Source: Chrysaora quinquecirrha (lineage: Eukaryota; Cnidaria; Scyphozoa; Semaeostomeae; Pelagiidae). Taken from it: 64,000 bases of DNA. The DNA is taken from contig JACTAT010000032.1 of assembly GCA_014526335.1 (NCBI GenBank), forward strand, positions 5,944,695-6,008,694, read 5' to 3'. A program made the translations under genes and the position numbers. Within the stretch, counting starts at the first letter, position 1. Each line of letters opens with the position of its first letter. Below are positions 23,496 through 36,059 of this stretch, piece by piece. Below the pieces are notes generated by a model. It did not search any database. It worked only from the letters and a program-made list of their open reading frames with translations, and was not told the DNA's origin.

Positions 23496-25068
23496 TATAT
23501 TGATAACGTTTGCGTTATGTTGTTAAGTAGGTTAAATATTGTAATAAGTGTTATGTTGTATAAGATGTATGTAGTGCTTTGTTATGTTTGGATCATTGGA
23601 TGTAATATACACAACAAAGAAGATTACAGAGACGAGGGAGATGAGTCTGCTGCTAAAAACTATGGTTTTATTAATTCACTGCTGCGAACCTGTTTGCTTT
23701 ACCTGAATGATGGTCTTTAAATCCTTGTTCACTTTGCTACAATCAGTTTACAACAGATACATCTTTCCTCTTCACCATAACAATGAACAATTACATAACA
23801 GAACGCTTATTGATAAATAGTCATCATTATGAAAATTTTTCAGAAGTTCAAGATATGAAACTTTCACTTAACACTTTCATGTTTAACATCCATAAAACAC
23901 TGTATGTATACAACTTATCTTGTTCCTAAGACTTCTAATGTATGTTTTATCGTTTGATGTTGGGAGTTAGAAGAAATCTGGTCGCAAAGTACCCCAAAAA
24001 AGTGGATGGGTCTAAATATTGTGAAATTTTTAGTGCCTCACGAAAGCTGAAAATTTCGACGTTTCTAGCTACATACATGATATAGTAGAGATAGTGAATA
24101 TTCGAGCCATGAATATTTGCATCTTTAAGCAATAGCTTAATTTTTCTCATTTAATTTAGAGAATGTCCTATTTACTCAGTCATTTGTCTTCTGACTATAG
24201 CTTTATAAACGATACTATGCATCTTGTATATGGGAAGAGCTTAAAACTAAATTTAAGCATTATTATTACGCATTCTGATTATGATCTATGTATAAAGTGA
24301 AGTGAATAAAATTGTAACGATTCATTTTAATATGCTTTCTGTTATTGTAATCGATGTATAGCTATATCTTTGCTCATATACGATACAAGCTGAAACATAC
24401 TGATCATAATGACGAATTCGGAATTAAGTATTATTACGAAGTTCTACTTTAAGGGCAGTGCGGTTTTGGGTTTGGAAACCTGGTGTATGATAATCTTGAA
24501 TTTTCAAGTTAATAGAGCGAGTCTGTCACATGTTGTCTGTGGAATAGCTCACAGTTTTACAAATATAACCAGCTATCGCTCATACTGAATGTTCAATATA
24601 AAATCAGCGAGCATCAAGGCGAATATTTTAGATTCGCAGTCAAAATCCACAAAAAGTGCTTTAAATCCTTTTCACCTTAGTAGTCAAGTGTTACTTTTTT
24701 CAGATTTATGAACGTCCATGCCGACTTTTCATTGGGAAAATATTATAGTTAAAATAAAAAGTTGCTAAACCTTCAGGCAATACAAAATTTCCCTGAGAGT
24801 GGCTCTCCCTGCGGCATAAGAAATGCGAATGCCTGTTACGGCGAGCTTTTAAACTGCGTCAAAATAAAGTCACTTTTATATTTTGCTCGCCAATTACCTT
24901 AGGAGAATTGGGTCGGGTATATTTGAAAATGTGTCGTAATGAAAAACAGGCAATTTGTGACATTTTTCAAATCAAATTAATAACGTGCTAGAAACGGTAA
25001 TAGATGGAACTAAAGGAAAATTCATTACGTGCAGAACCTTCATTTTTTTTTATTCCCCTGTTAGATTA
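23496..25068. other. No feature supported
   Basis: AT-rich, without frames or repeats that can be named. Confidence 0.3.
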
Positions 25069-25412
25069 CACGTTTTTTTTTATAAGAAACCTGGCTCGGG
25101 GCCTAGTTCTAAAAGTTACTTAATTTTTGGCCCAATTCTAGTTCAAAAAGTTTCTTAACAGTTTCTTCATTTAATGGAAATAAATTGCAGTAAAAATGAT
25201 AAAAAACGTGACCATGCTGGTGCGAGAAATCGCACGGAAATGCTTAAGAATTGATTACTATACGTCCACAAATGTGAAATCAGTATGTTGGAAAACTGAC
25301 ACAAAATTTTTTAAGTTTCTTAACTCCTTCCTCCTAGTTCTAAAAGTTTCTTAACTTTTGGGGTGTCTAGTTTTAGGTTTCATATAAACCGGTTTGTTAT
25401 AAGAAAAACGTG
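25069..25412. mobile_element. TA-flanked MITE, family C copy 1
   Basis: 344 bp, TA-CACGTTTTTTTTTATAAGAAACC to GGTTTGTTATAAGAAAAACGTG-TA. Confidence 0.8.
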
Positions 25413-25691
25413 TATATCTGATTTACTTCGATCTGTTCGAGCGATTTCGAAAATGGCGTCGGACAAAGGGCTTTTAGAATTATTTCTCAATTTTTTTGGC
25501 TTTCCTCAGTCGTCAGTCTCTGTGAAAGAAGTCTATACATAGATAATATTAATGTACTGCAAAGTTAAAGTTAAATCAGGGAAGGCCTGGAACTCGATGA
25601 TTGTCTGTGCTGTAATTTCAAAACATTTTGATATTCAAAGATATCTGTTTGTTGGCTTATTTCGTGAATTTTGGCCGTTCTTCAGAGCTTA

Positions 25692-26093
25692 CTCGCTTTT
25701 TTTTTATAAGGAACCACTTTATAAGGAACCTACATGTAGAAGGCCCGAAAATTTAAAGAACTCATACTACTAGAGAGAAAATAACTAAAGAACTTTTTAT
25801 TGTTGAATAGTCTTATCACTGCAAATAATCAAGAATTAGAAAGCCTGTTCCATTCATTTGCAGTCGAAAACCACATAAATTGTACGTTAAGCATGTATCA
25901 AATGTTTCCATGAGTAGTCTCGAGCTTTGCTCACATGCAAATGTCTCTCTTTATTGTTAAGACCACTGTATGTGCAGTTAAAATTAAGGAACTATTAAGG
26001 AACTTTTGGAACTATAATTGCTTCTAGAGAGGCCCAAAAGTAAGGAACTTTAAGAACTAGGCCTTGAGGTAGGTTTCTTATAAAATAAGCGTG
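25692..26093. mobile_element. TA-flanked MITE, family A copy 3 (inverted)
   Basis: 402 bp, TA-CTCGCTTTTTTTTTATAAGGAACC to TTATAAAATAAGCGTG-TA. Interior as copy 2. Confidence 0.85.
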
Positions 26094-28783
26094 TATTGCT
26101 TTTGCGACTGTTACTCAGAAATAGAACAACAACAAAACGATAAGATAATAATTACCTTTAGAAGCCAGCTATACGTGTATCCAAACTGACATCTGTTGCT
26201 TCAAAACACAACGATCAAGCTGTTCTACTGGTTTATATGTAGTTTTTCCGCATAAATATACGTGTAGGATTAGTTTCGAGAAACAGACCAACAAGTTTGC
26301 TTCGAATTTCATTAGAATCTTTAGACCTGTTTGTTTGTTATGTCGTCTGTTTTTCAAAGTCACTCTGACAAATCACTGTATAGACACCGTTCTCAAACCA
26401 TGATATCTATATAAGCCAGGCGTGAACTGGGAGGAAACTATTTATTTTCGTTGTCAAAACCCTTTATCAATAAATACCGTGAAGTTTCGGTTAAATTCCT
26501 CCCATTAATTCTGTATTACCATGAGTAATCAAAGGTTACGATAATATAAAAGGGTATACAATGTACCTCGTTTTTTCTTTTCGCTACTCCTGGTTACCTT
26601 TGCTTAATCCATGAAAAATCGCAATGGATAATAGTTACCGGTATGGCGTCAAACTATCTTTGACTTTGTCCACCAAACAATTCTTATGGGCGCTTATGTA
26701 TGGCAGCTAGTCTTCTGGTGCATATAATGTAAGCAGACAGTTGTTCTGGCTGCATGTTACCTTTCAGGTACAGATCTCTGGCCTCTCTTAGGTGCCTCAT
26801 TGCTATGGGGAGGGGGCTGAATAAGGGAAGTAGTTGGTACTTTTAGATGTCCAGTTGCTGGGGGTGGAATAGGCGGGGGGAGCGGTGCAACTCCAGCCAG
26901 GATCTAATTGACGGGTGGTTGGAATAAACGGGGGGCCGGAAATTTTTTGATAATCTTTGTCAGAAAGCTGCAGAAATGCAGTAGCTACGACTGGCTCTAT
27001 GGTACTTGTAGGCTAAGGCAATCCATAGTGTTAACAAGCAAATAGAGTTTAAAAGTGAAATTTCATACGAAGAAGGTCTAAGTGAAATAAGGTAAATTCA
27101 TCGACACCAAAATCAATGCAATTCTTCATAAGCGGGGGGTCCTAATAAGAGCAGGGGGTTGGAAATTTTTCATAATTAATAGCGGAGAGGGACGGCAATT
27201 AGGAACCTAAGAGTTAGCATTGGAAGTTCAGAGAAGAGTTAATAAACGGGTCGTTGTTCAATAAGCAATGGTTTTGTTGAATTTCAGTTGACGAAACTCT
27301 AGACAAACTCTTCGTTATCCCAGGTAAGGAACTTCCAGTTACATAAAACATCAATACGTGGTTTATTAGAAAAGGACTGAATGTAATGAAATTTAATTTG
27401 TTTCTACTAAAATTTTCATTTCTAATTTTACCAAAGTAGAAAATCGTGCAAATATATTGTGGAAGATGTTATAAGCAGTGGGTCCATATACGAGCGCCGG
27501 GTTGGATTGTGAAAATTAAGTACTGTAGTTAATTAGCGGGAAGTGTTTTTCTCCTCTTCAACATTAGGAACGAAAACTTTCCTTCAGCTATAAGCCTGTC
27601 CTGGATATAACCCTAAACGTATTTCTAGGGTCGTAGTTTTCACTACTTAGGCTATTCTGATATAGGCAGAGAGGTCTTTCAGAAGTACATTTAGCGTTAG
27701 GCTATCCGATTCAATTGTTTCCATCTGGCTGTTGCTGTTGCTTAAGGTGTAATAAGTCAACGTTACACCAAGATGTATGTTCTCGAACGGTGCAATGCAT
27801 CTGGGTTTTTTTCCAGCAACTAATCTTCGCTCGTACTTTTCGTGTAGCGGGATTTTGAAGAATTAGTCTTCTCTAACCATCTTCTTCAGTGGTACACCAT
27901 TTGCTAACGTTGATTACAAAGAAATTCACCTTTTACGTCAATTTTCTTTGCCAAGGCGACAGATGGCTGTTGAGTACATATTGTAATTCAACCAAAGTTC
28001 AAAATAATCAACAATTTGGGAAGTTTAGGAACTGTGAATCTGGTATACACTTGCTTATTTTAAAGAAATACACTTTGCTCTGAAATTTGTAGCCTAAGGG
28101 AAACAGTATGAAAAAATATAAGCTCCTGAATTTTACTTTATAGTTTAGTATGGAGGCGATCCCAGCTGCAATGCCTGCCAAAATGCATGGAAAGCCAGAT
28201 TGGTTCTACTCCTACTCCAAGCAACACCCCCCTCTATCTGCAAACATTCGGGGCCAGGGGGACCGAATCAGTGAGTGTTGCCTGGTGAAAAGCCTGAAAA
28301 TATGTAGCTCAAAATTAGGTCAAGTTTCAGAGTAGAATTTATGTTGACTGAAACCTGCCATTTTGTTTTTCCTTGTTTTCATAGGTTCGATCATTTCTTA
28401 GTCGAAATGCAAGCCTTCTTGAGAGATTAGTTTGCAAGAAATACTTAGTGAAATCGAGCAAGTGAAAATGGGCCAACTTAGACTTAAAGCGAAAAATTTC
28501 ACGTGATGTATACACAAAGCATGGGCAATAATGCACCGTGTGTATGATTTCCAGTAATGGCGGCCAGGCCGAAGACTTGTAGCGGAAAATGAAAGAAGAA
28601 AGAATGCACTATTGAGGTAGGCCTAATGATTTTTTATTTCTAAGCTACACACACGGTGCAATATTGCCCATGAACAAAGTAGACTTACTACATGAGTCGA
28701 AATCTTCTGAAACAGCAGCAACAACAATATCCCTACAGCTGTTTGCTAAGTATTTATTTGTCACGAATGGCGAACACTAGAAT
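26094..28783. other. No gene supported
   Basis: A 61-codon frame at 28150-28335 and a following AG at 28381 could be exons of an unrecognised transcript, but phase and family support are lacking. The rest is featureless. Confidence 0.25.
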
Positions 28784-28895
28784 AGACTTTTCCACAAGTG
28801 GCATACCACAATAGATGGGATTCGAACCTGGACTGCATGACCAGAGAGCCAACGACGTTTCCACTGAGCTAAAGAGCTCAATGAAATCGCCGAGT
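28784..28895 (-). repeat. tRNA-derived SINE
   Basis: The minus strand carries an A-box-like TTAGCTCAGTGG and a perfect B box GGTTCGAATCC, 50 bases apart. The flanks do not pair into an acceptor stem, so it is not a functional tRNA. The sequence GAATCCCATCTATTGTGGTATGCCACTTGTGGAA is shared with 57216-57250. Confidence 0.7.
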
Positions 28896-31020
28896 AACTC
28901 TCTAAGTCATACAGCCTAAGGCTCTCCGCCCGTTTTGCATTTTGTGTTTCGGCTATGTTTGCTAAGAGTGATTTGAGCGTCCAGTAGTTCGAATCATAAC
29001 TACGATTCATGTAATAAGTCTATGCCGAAAGCTTTATGTCAGGGGAATACATATTTACCCTTATCAACCTCTTTCGGTGCAATTGTAGAAAGATATTGCA
29101 GTCAAAACGCAAAAATGCGCTTTGACGACGTCATTGAAATATTTAACTTCCGGTCAAAATTTCACAGGGCCTATCTCGGATTTTGATTCAGCGCTATCGA
29201 TTTACCCAAAATTTGTAATAAAATGCAAAGTCAGATTGTTATGGAAAATTCCCTTCCTTGATAAATAAACCATGTATGACTTCTAAAGCTAAAAAAACTG
29301 CACGACAAAATACACCATATTTCTCTTTACACGATAGTTATCTAAATCCATTAACATATTGGTGAAACATTTAAATTTTTCATGTAAATGGAATTAATGC
29401 TATTTGGATGAAGCTACCATTTTTGAGTTACATAATGTGAAGAAGTAAAGATAATCGCAAAGAAAAATGTTTATAACTATTTGCGAAAGGACAAAAACTG
29501 GATTAAAGTTGAAATTTCAGAAACTGTTTCTTCAATTTTTTTTCTTCAATTGTTAGTAGATGGCTTTCTAAATTTTCTTATTAGTGTTTTATCATTTATT
29601 ATAGCAGAAGAGAAGTGAAGTGAAAAAATTGATTTTCAAGTTTATATAGATATCTACTCTGTCCATTGCAGACAATCACAAGACTTAAGTTTAAGATGTT
29701 TATAAGTTTCATAACCCTGACAAAGTTTCCTTACACTCGTGTGCCGAGACTTTTTAAGAACTTTCTTGACTTTTTAACTATTTCAGTCTCTAGTTTATTG
29801 CAGATTGGCAAAATCAAGAACCAAGCAACAATATTGCGAGAAATTAGAAGAAACAGCTTTGAAAATATTTAATAGCCCTTCGTCTGACATTCCTCAGGGA
29901 CCCTGTCAGGGTAACAATGTCAGAAACAGACCGAAAAAATGTTGTTGTACAACTCAAAGACTACAACTACATAGTGTTAGAACTTGGCAAGCAAGAAAAG
30001 CAAAGTGCTTCTTGAAAGTTATAAAAATCAAGTTTAGTGACAACTTTTTGGTAAGAATTGGCCTTTAGTATGATTCTCATGGCTCAAGCACCTTAAGTAG
30101 TAGCTACAAGATTATCTGTCAAAATCAGATCAAATCATATAGAACCTCTATCAAATCAAAACCATCAACTTACCAAATTACATTCTTTAGAGTGCTTTAC
30201 AAACTCCTTCTTGATATTATTCTCTGATGTAGTAGATTCATGTATTAAACGTCTAGATTTTTTAAAAAGCTTTCTTTACACTATTTACTCTGTTAACAGC
30301 TGGTAGGAACAGAGTTGTTAGCTAATTTTCCACGGTAACACGTTATGTTAATTTTCTCTTTATACCATCTGTGCAATTCTAAAGTTGCACTTTCAAATAA
30401 AACCATCAATGACTGAGAGCAGAAGGTAGCACGCAGGTACTTCACGCCACTTAAGACAATTTGAAATATTAATAACTAGAAAAAGGACTTATTGCTTAAT
30501 ATCTTATGTGCATAAATCCAAGAAATAAGCTTACATTATATTAATGTTCAAACAAAAATTGCTTGTCTTGGGTAATACTGCGATTTGTGAACGTATTTGA
30601 TGACGATAGTAAGGTCCGTCTGTCCTGTCTCCAAGAACAATAATCTGAGGCTCAACGTCTTTGATATGAAACGTAACATGAAATAAAAATGAAAAAAAGG
30701 AGATGATATTGAGCTTTTCATCCCTCATCTCTCCGATCTCCTTCTTACCTACATCCTCCGCATTCGAATTTCTCTCGGTCGTCAATCAAGGCTCTTGTCC
30801 CGAGGATAAAAGAATGATTACGTTATTCATATTCTATACAAAACAATCCAAAAGCTCTATCTTACAGTTTAGGTGAGAAAGAATTGCGCGCGAAGATGTG
30901 TGACGAATAAAGCTCGAGGGCACTTGGCACAAAGACAATTTATAGAGAGACCTAGGGAGACCAGTCCAAAGGTATCAGATCAAGATCAAACATTGGTGTT
31001 AGTCCAAATCGACAGACTAA
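28896..31020. other. No gene supported
   Basis: A frame at 29805-30068 (Cys/Lys-rich, begins after TTGCAG) was examined, but no family or partner exon was found. Confidence 0.25.
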
Positions 31021-31022
31021 CT

Positions 31023-31181
31023 TACTGACTGACTGACTGACTGACTGACTGACTGACTGACTGACTGACCTGACTGACTGACTGACTGACTGACTGACTG
31101 ACTGACTGACTGACTGACTGACTGACTGACTGACTGACTGACTGACTGACTGACTGACTGACTGACTGACTGGCTGACTGA
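31023..31181. repeat. (ACTG)n microsatellite, about 40 copies
   Basis: Nearly uninterrupted tetranucleotide array with one indel near 31070 and a substitution near 31172. It lies about 380 bp upstream of the RPL7A start codon. The minus frame reads a meaningless Ser-Val-Ser-Gln repeat. Confidence 0.97.
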
Positions 31182-31563
31182 ATTAGTTAAGTTGGAGTAA
31201 TCAGAGGTTTTCTTTCCTGCGCTCGCATTATAGATTCGAGGCTTAACGTCATCGGCCACTATTTTGCGAATATCCACCACTTTACTGCACACTTACGACT
31301 GTGCTGCACATACGTCACAAGGGGTGGTATTACTTGGTGATTTTAATTGGAATATTTGTGCCTTGTTTTTATCAGTGTACGGATCTCGCAATGTCATGGC
31401 GGTGGCTTTGAGCAAATTTTTTTCGCCACTTCAAATCAAATGACTCTCTCAGGCGCATGCGCATTTTTCTTTGCAATCTGTAGCCTCGATTGAATGTTAT
31501 CACCGAGTCATCAAACGGAGGCTGTTCCATTTCATTCTCTCGTGTTGCAGCTCAAGATTCAAG

Positions 31564-31566
31564 ATG
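31564..31566 (+). CDS. RPL7A: RPL7A exon 1: ATG-only coding part
   Basis: The initiator codon is followed at once by a GTGGGT donor. Joining it to the CAG acceptor before 32011 gives Met-Pro-Pro-Lys. Reading through the donor instead gives an unrelated short frame. Confidence 0.85.
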
Positions 31567-34500
31567 GTGGGTGAACTTTGTAAATTTATTCCTGTCACAA
31601 AATCTCCTATAATCGGTAGCATCGCTACCCATTTCCAAATAAAAATATTCTCGATCGGAGAAATAATATTTTTTCAAACAATGAAACAGTTTTGACCTAA
31701 AAAGACTTGGTTAAAGCCACAGTACAATGTTTTTTTTTCGTTGGCCTAAGTCGTAGGTAATGTCAGAAGTTTTATCAAATTCCATGAAAAATTTGGCAAA
31801 GTATTATCAAAATATGCCCCCATAGGCAATAAGCTCACTATTAATTCGAGCAGTTGCTACTAAGATGAGCAGTCACTACTTCATGAATTACCATTCAAAG
31901 TCACTTCACAATTGCTGCTTAGTCAGTTCAGTTGCTTAGGTAGTAAGACTTCTCTATAATTGATTGCAAATGATGATCATGCATGTTCAGCCTCTGATGT
32001 AATTTTTCAGCCTCCAAAGACAAAGAAAATCAAAGTAAAGAAGGTTGCTGCAGCACCTTACACAACAGCAAAGCCAATTCAAAAGAAAAAAGCTGTCAAT
32101 CCTCTAATTGAAAAGAGGCCAAAGAACTTTGGAATTGGTAAGTGTGTTGGTTTTTGTTTTGAATCATTACCATTACCTACCACTCAAACTATTGACTACA
32201 TAACACGAGAGCAGACAACATTGCTACTGAACTGTTAAGGGTTCAATAAGATTGACAAGCAATTCTCCAATTCATAAAGCCAAAGCTGTCCTCCAATTTG
32301 CTTTGTGGCAAACCCTATGAGAGATTTTTAGCAAGCTGTGTAGCACCTATTTTGAGTTCTAAAAGTTTCTTATATTAATGGAATAAATTGCAGTAAAAAA
32401 ATAAAAATCTTCTGTTGGGTACATAATTGCCGACAGGTGAAAGAAGTTGTGCAGAAGATGAAAGCTTTTTTGTTGAATTTTACACTCTTCTGAAATGAGC
32501 AAGCATAATGCTTTTTTGTTGACGTTGAAGCTTTTTTGTTGAATTTTACATTCTTGTGAAATGAAAATTCATGTTATGTTAATTAGGTGCTGATGTCCAG
32601 CCTAAAAAGGATTTAACAAGATACGTCAAATGGCCAAAATACATTAGACTTCAACGTCAAAAGCGCATCTTATACCAAAGATTGAAGGTCCCTCCAGCAA
32701 TCAATCAATTCACACAAACACTGGATAAGAACACAGGTATATTCTTATTTATAATGTGATACAAATATGTTGACTGTAATGTGAATACAACAATTTATAA
32801 GTTTGCTTCTAAAGACAGAAAATACAACTTTCCCTATCACTATCCACTGAATTCCATAAAAAGCAAAAATTTAATGAAATACTGACTACTGGAATTTCCT
32901 TTCTTCAAGGAGCCTTAGGATTCTTGTAATCAGCATTAGATATGTTATTCTGTATTGATGAGCTGTGAAATTGTGAGCCACAATGGAAACATTTTCTGAT
33001 GTTTTCCTGTTTCTTGAAATTTTTTACTAACCGAAGACTATTCTGTATTGGTAAAATACCTCCATGCACCTGATTGATCATTCAGTAGAATGTGAGGGCA
33101 CTTACATTAAACTCTATTTACGCACCATCAATCACCTTAAGTTAAGTACTCTTTTCCAAGAGGGCTTGTAAATGGTCAAAACCCTCATTGAATTTTTTAT
33201 GGTAACTAATTTAACATTTAATACAGAAAGTGTTATCCGCATCCTTCGTAACAAAAGGATCTTTGCTGCTGCTTGAGTTGTAGGTGTGCCCAGAGAACAC
33301 AAAGAGTTGGACGTCGTTTGAGAGACAATTCTCTGTCATGTCTGATCAACTGACTTTACACTAACTTTTGACTGATTTTGTACTGACTGACTACTGACTT
33401 TGTACTGACTGTCTAGTTATTTACAGAGTTTGTTAATTATAGTATTTACAAGTCACATGATCTGTTATGCAGATAGAAATTAAACATGAAACTATGTTCT
33501 AACAGAAAGTCCCAGTTATTATGATGTACAAGTACTTCCGTAAATAGATAGAAAGCAATGAAAGATCATAACATGCAAGAAGACATGTGTTACATTTACA
33601 TGAAGTAGCTATCCTACTACAAAAATGGGGGAGGGGGGCTGATTCAGAAAAGAATAGAAGGATGATGATTATATTTTGTATTCAGTTATTTCATTTAGGT
33701 TATGTAGAAACAGTGTGGCAAGTAATCACTGTTTTGATGACTATAACTTTAAGCATATGTACAAAAAGTGTAAATATGCTGCCATTTTTTTCATTTTCCC
33801 AATCTGTTGATTTCAGCTACCCAGCTTTTCAAACTGTTGCATAAATACAGACCAGAGACAAAGGCAGAGAAAAAGGCTAGGCTTACTAAAGCTGCAGAAA
33901 GAAAAGCTGAGGGCAAAGAAGAGGCACCTGGCAAAAAACCAATGTTCATTAAATTTGGAATTAATCACATCACCAATCTGATAGAAAGCAAGAAAGCACA
34001 ACTGGTTGTTATTGCTCATGATGTTGACCCAATCGAGGTGATTTTTCTACATTAGAATAGTTGTGTGTGTTGCAGAATTTTAGGCATTGTTAAAAAGGGG
34101 CACTCCATATGACCTATATGCCTATTGATTCCCTATTTGAAATTTTAAGTGACAGAGCTGCATTCTCAGCCTAGCCTACTATTATATAAAATTCAGCCTC
34201 CAACCTCGAATTTTGAAAAAAGAAATCCAAATTAGTTTCTGAAGACAACAGTGGAATAAACTCAGTATCCTTTCTTTGTTGAAAGGGTGGGGAGAATTAT
34301 AGTTACACAGATATAAACAGGGCTCCATAAAATACTTTTACACCTGACAACAAATTCCTGTATCTAAGTAATAGGATGGACCACAAGCCAACAACATAAT
34401 TTTTCTTGCCCATAAATATGCCTTTGAAGTAATGTGCCTGGGGACAGCATTCCTGAATGCCTCAGGACTTGGCAAGCTTCTTAAATCTTGCCTTTCTTGC

Positions 34501-36030
34501 TTCTTAATTTCCTTACAAGTCATGCATTGAAAGTATCATTCATATTGTTTGTGGTGTTTTTAATGGGTTTTTCATCTTGGCTTCCAGTTTGGCATTTTTA
34601 TATGAACATTTCTTGGGAGTTGTATTTTGAAGGATTGTTTCTAAGCTTTTGTTTTCATTCCAGATTGTTGTCTGGATGCCAGCTCTTTGCAGAAAGATGG
34701 GTGTTCCGTACTGCATTGTCAAAGGAAAAGCAAGGTAAGTTTCTATAATTAAGCAACCTTTTTCAATTTGAATTTTTGACTTCGGAAACCTATTGATCCA
34801 TAAGTTCTTGAATAATAAAATGACAAAAATAATACACACTCAACTCAGAAGCCTGGATTTTCTGATTGAATTGGGAACGCAGAAATTCATTCTGCTGGAA
34901 AGATGGCAAATTATATAATAGACCATATCAACTGAGGGCTTCTTTTTCAAAAAAATTGAAAATTAGGTCAGAGAGAAATTTCGACTTCAGATTCAAATTC
35001 AGCACCTTTTCACGCTTCTAGTCCCAACAATGGATGATAGGCAGGAGGTATTGAAATGGTTGTGAGCTTACTTAGATTTGAGGTTTGAATCAAAAGCTCA
35101 ATATGAGTTTTCCGATCCCCCTTTTTGAGGCTGGTAGAGAGTTTCCAGAGTTTTGCAGTTGTATCTGAAAGGACTGCCAGTGGCAAATTGTTTTCATCAC
35201 TCGTATTTTGTTGATGAAGCACAATTTTTTTAATTGGTGTTGTTGGTTTAGAGTTGATACTATATGTGTTTGATTAAAATCTTCAACTGCTCCTCAAGAG
35301 CTTTCTTGACTTAAAAGTAATTAGACAATGAGTGATAATTATTGAAATCAACTTAACATTCATGGCAATTTTTGGAGTTTAGCATGTCATTGTTGTATGG
35401 CGCATATCTGTCTGTCAAAGCCTGGCGAAACTGAACAGCGTTGTTGCGAGACTTTTTTTGTATTTCTGTTGATGATGTTGCACATACATATGAAGCTGTT
35501 GTTAAACTTATCGAGTTTGTTGATGAAAAAAGAAAACAAAGCTTAGCTGTTCTGGTTCTAAAGCAGTTTTTGCCAGGCCTTGACGCTCCTAAAAGTTGAG
35601 GACACAGTTCATTGATACAATAAAATTTTTTGAATCAAACTGCAAAGGCAGCTACTTGTTTGCTTTGATTTGATGTAAAAAGATTTATGCTTCGTAAATG
35701 GGTCAACGGTTTTGGGTTTAAATCAAGTAGCAGTTGCAGAAGCTGTCAAACATCAACATGCAGAGATTGTAGTCTAATTCCAGTAACTGTCGACATTTTA
35801 GACTTGGAAAGCTTGTGCACAAGAAAACCGCTACTGCAGTCTGTGTTACTGCCACAAGACAAGAAGACAAGCACAATTTGGATAAGATTTGTGATAGCGT
35901 GAAGGCTAATTATAATGATCGCTTTGACGAGATTCGCCGACATTGGGGTGGTGGAATAATGGGAGTCAAGTCCCAAGCAAAGGTCGCCAAGATAGAGAAA
36001 GCAAGAGCAAAGGAACTTAGAGTTGCATAG
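31564..36030 (+). CDS. RPL7A: 60S ribosomal protein eL8 (L7a), six exons
   Basis: A structural protein of the cytosolic large ribosomal subunit. Exons are 31564-31566 (only the ATG), 32011-32137, 32587-32736, 33817-34037, 34664-34734 and 35802-36030. All have GT-AG borders and agreeing phases, for 266 residues, the usual animal length. Diagnostic stretches include [92 protein letters not shown] and [16 protein letters not shown] first coding exon that ends at the ATG is common in ribosomal protein genes. The 5' flank is pyrimidine-rich (TTTCATTCTCTCG), compatible with a TOP promoter, but the transcription start is not defined. An AATAAA lies 24 bp after the stop. The gene converges on the astacin gene about 1 kb away. 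No insertion or frame defect is seen. Confidence 0.97.
32011..32137 (+). CDS. RPL7A: RPL7A exon 2
   Basis: 127 bp from TTTTTCAG to GTAAGT. It encodes the Lys/Ala-rich N-terminal extension and [13 protein letters not shown]. Confidence 0.96.
32345..32405. mobile_element. Family C MITE fragment in RPL7A intron 2
   Basis: TTGAGTTCTAAAAGTTTCTTA and TTAATGGAATAAATTGCAGTAAAAA match the interior of the element at 25069. Confidence 0.5.
32461..32567. repeat. Two-copy direct repeat in RPL7A intron 2
   Basis: GAAGCTTTTTTGTTGAATTTTACA(C/T)TCTT(C/G)TGAAATGA occurs twice, about 66 bp apart. Confidence 0.7.
32587..32736 (+). CDS. RPL7A: RPL7A exon 3
   Basis: 150 bp after an AATTAG acceptor, ending at a GTATAT donor. 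It encodes [19 protein letters not shown] and [11 protein letters not shown]. Confidence 0.96.
33817..34037 (+). CDS. RPL7A: RPL7A exon 4
   Basis: 221 bp after TTTCAG, ending in phase 0 at GTGATT. It encodes the [15 protein letters not shown] region and [16 protein letters not shown] of the L7Ae fold. Confidence 0.96.
34664..34734 (+). CDS. RPL7A: RPL7A exon 5
   Basis: 71 bp between TTCCAG and GTAAGT. It encodes [20 protein letters not shown]. Confidence 0.95.
35435..35599 (+). pseudogene. Protein-like fragment in RPL7A intron 5, family unknown
   Basis: 54 codons with a protein-like composition ([34 protein letters not shown]), bounded upstream by an in-frame TGA. It is not part of RPL7A, whose phases already join without it. 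It may be a remnant of a mobile-element gene; the family is not recognised. Confidence 0.3.
35802..36030 (+). CDS. RPL7A: RPL7A exon 6, with stop
   Basis: 229 bp after TTTTAG, ending at TAG. It encodes [28 protein letters not shown] and the basic C-terminus ending KELRVA. Confidence 0.96.
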
Positions 36031-36053
36031 GCATAAAAATCTTCGATAATTTG

Positions 36054-36059
36054 AATAAA
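36054..36059 (+). terminator. Poly(A) signal of RPL7A
   Basis: AATAAA 24 bp after the stop codon, which fits the short 3' UTR of ribosomal protein genes. Confidence 0.75.

Noticed and set aside
28150..28470. Possible two-exon small gene
   Set aside because: Joining the 28150 frame to the AG at 28381 gives a stop after five codons. Another frame joins but has no start or homology.
28777..28880. Functional tRNA gene on the minus strand
   Set aside because: A and B boxes are present but no acceptor stem pairs, and the same sequence occurs elsewhere with matching flanks, so it is a SINE.
29805..30068. Cys/Lys-rich frame after a possible acceptor
   Set aside because: It begins at a non-ATG codon, has no recognisable domain and no partner exon in phase.
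31017..31292. Minus-strand frame with a long Ser-Val-Ser-Gln repeat
   Set aside because: It is the translation of the (ACTG)n microsatellite with no start context or homology.
31567..35801. C/D box snoRNAs in RPL7A introns, as known for vertebrate RPL7A
   Set aside because: TGATGA-like and CTGA strings occur (near 32960 and 33660), but I found no pair with terminal stem and convincing guide. A snoRNA covariance search would decide.
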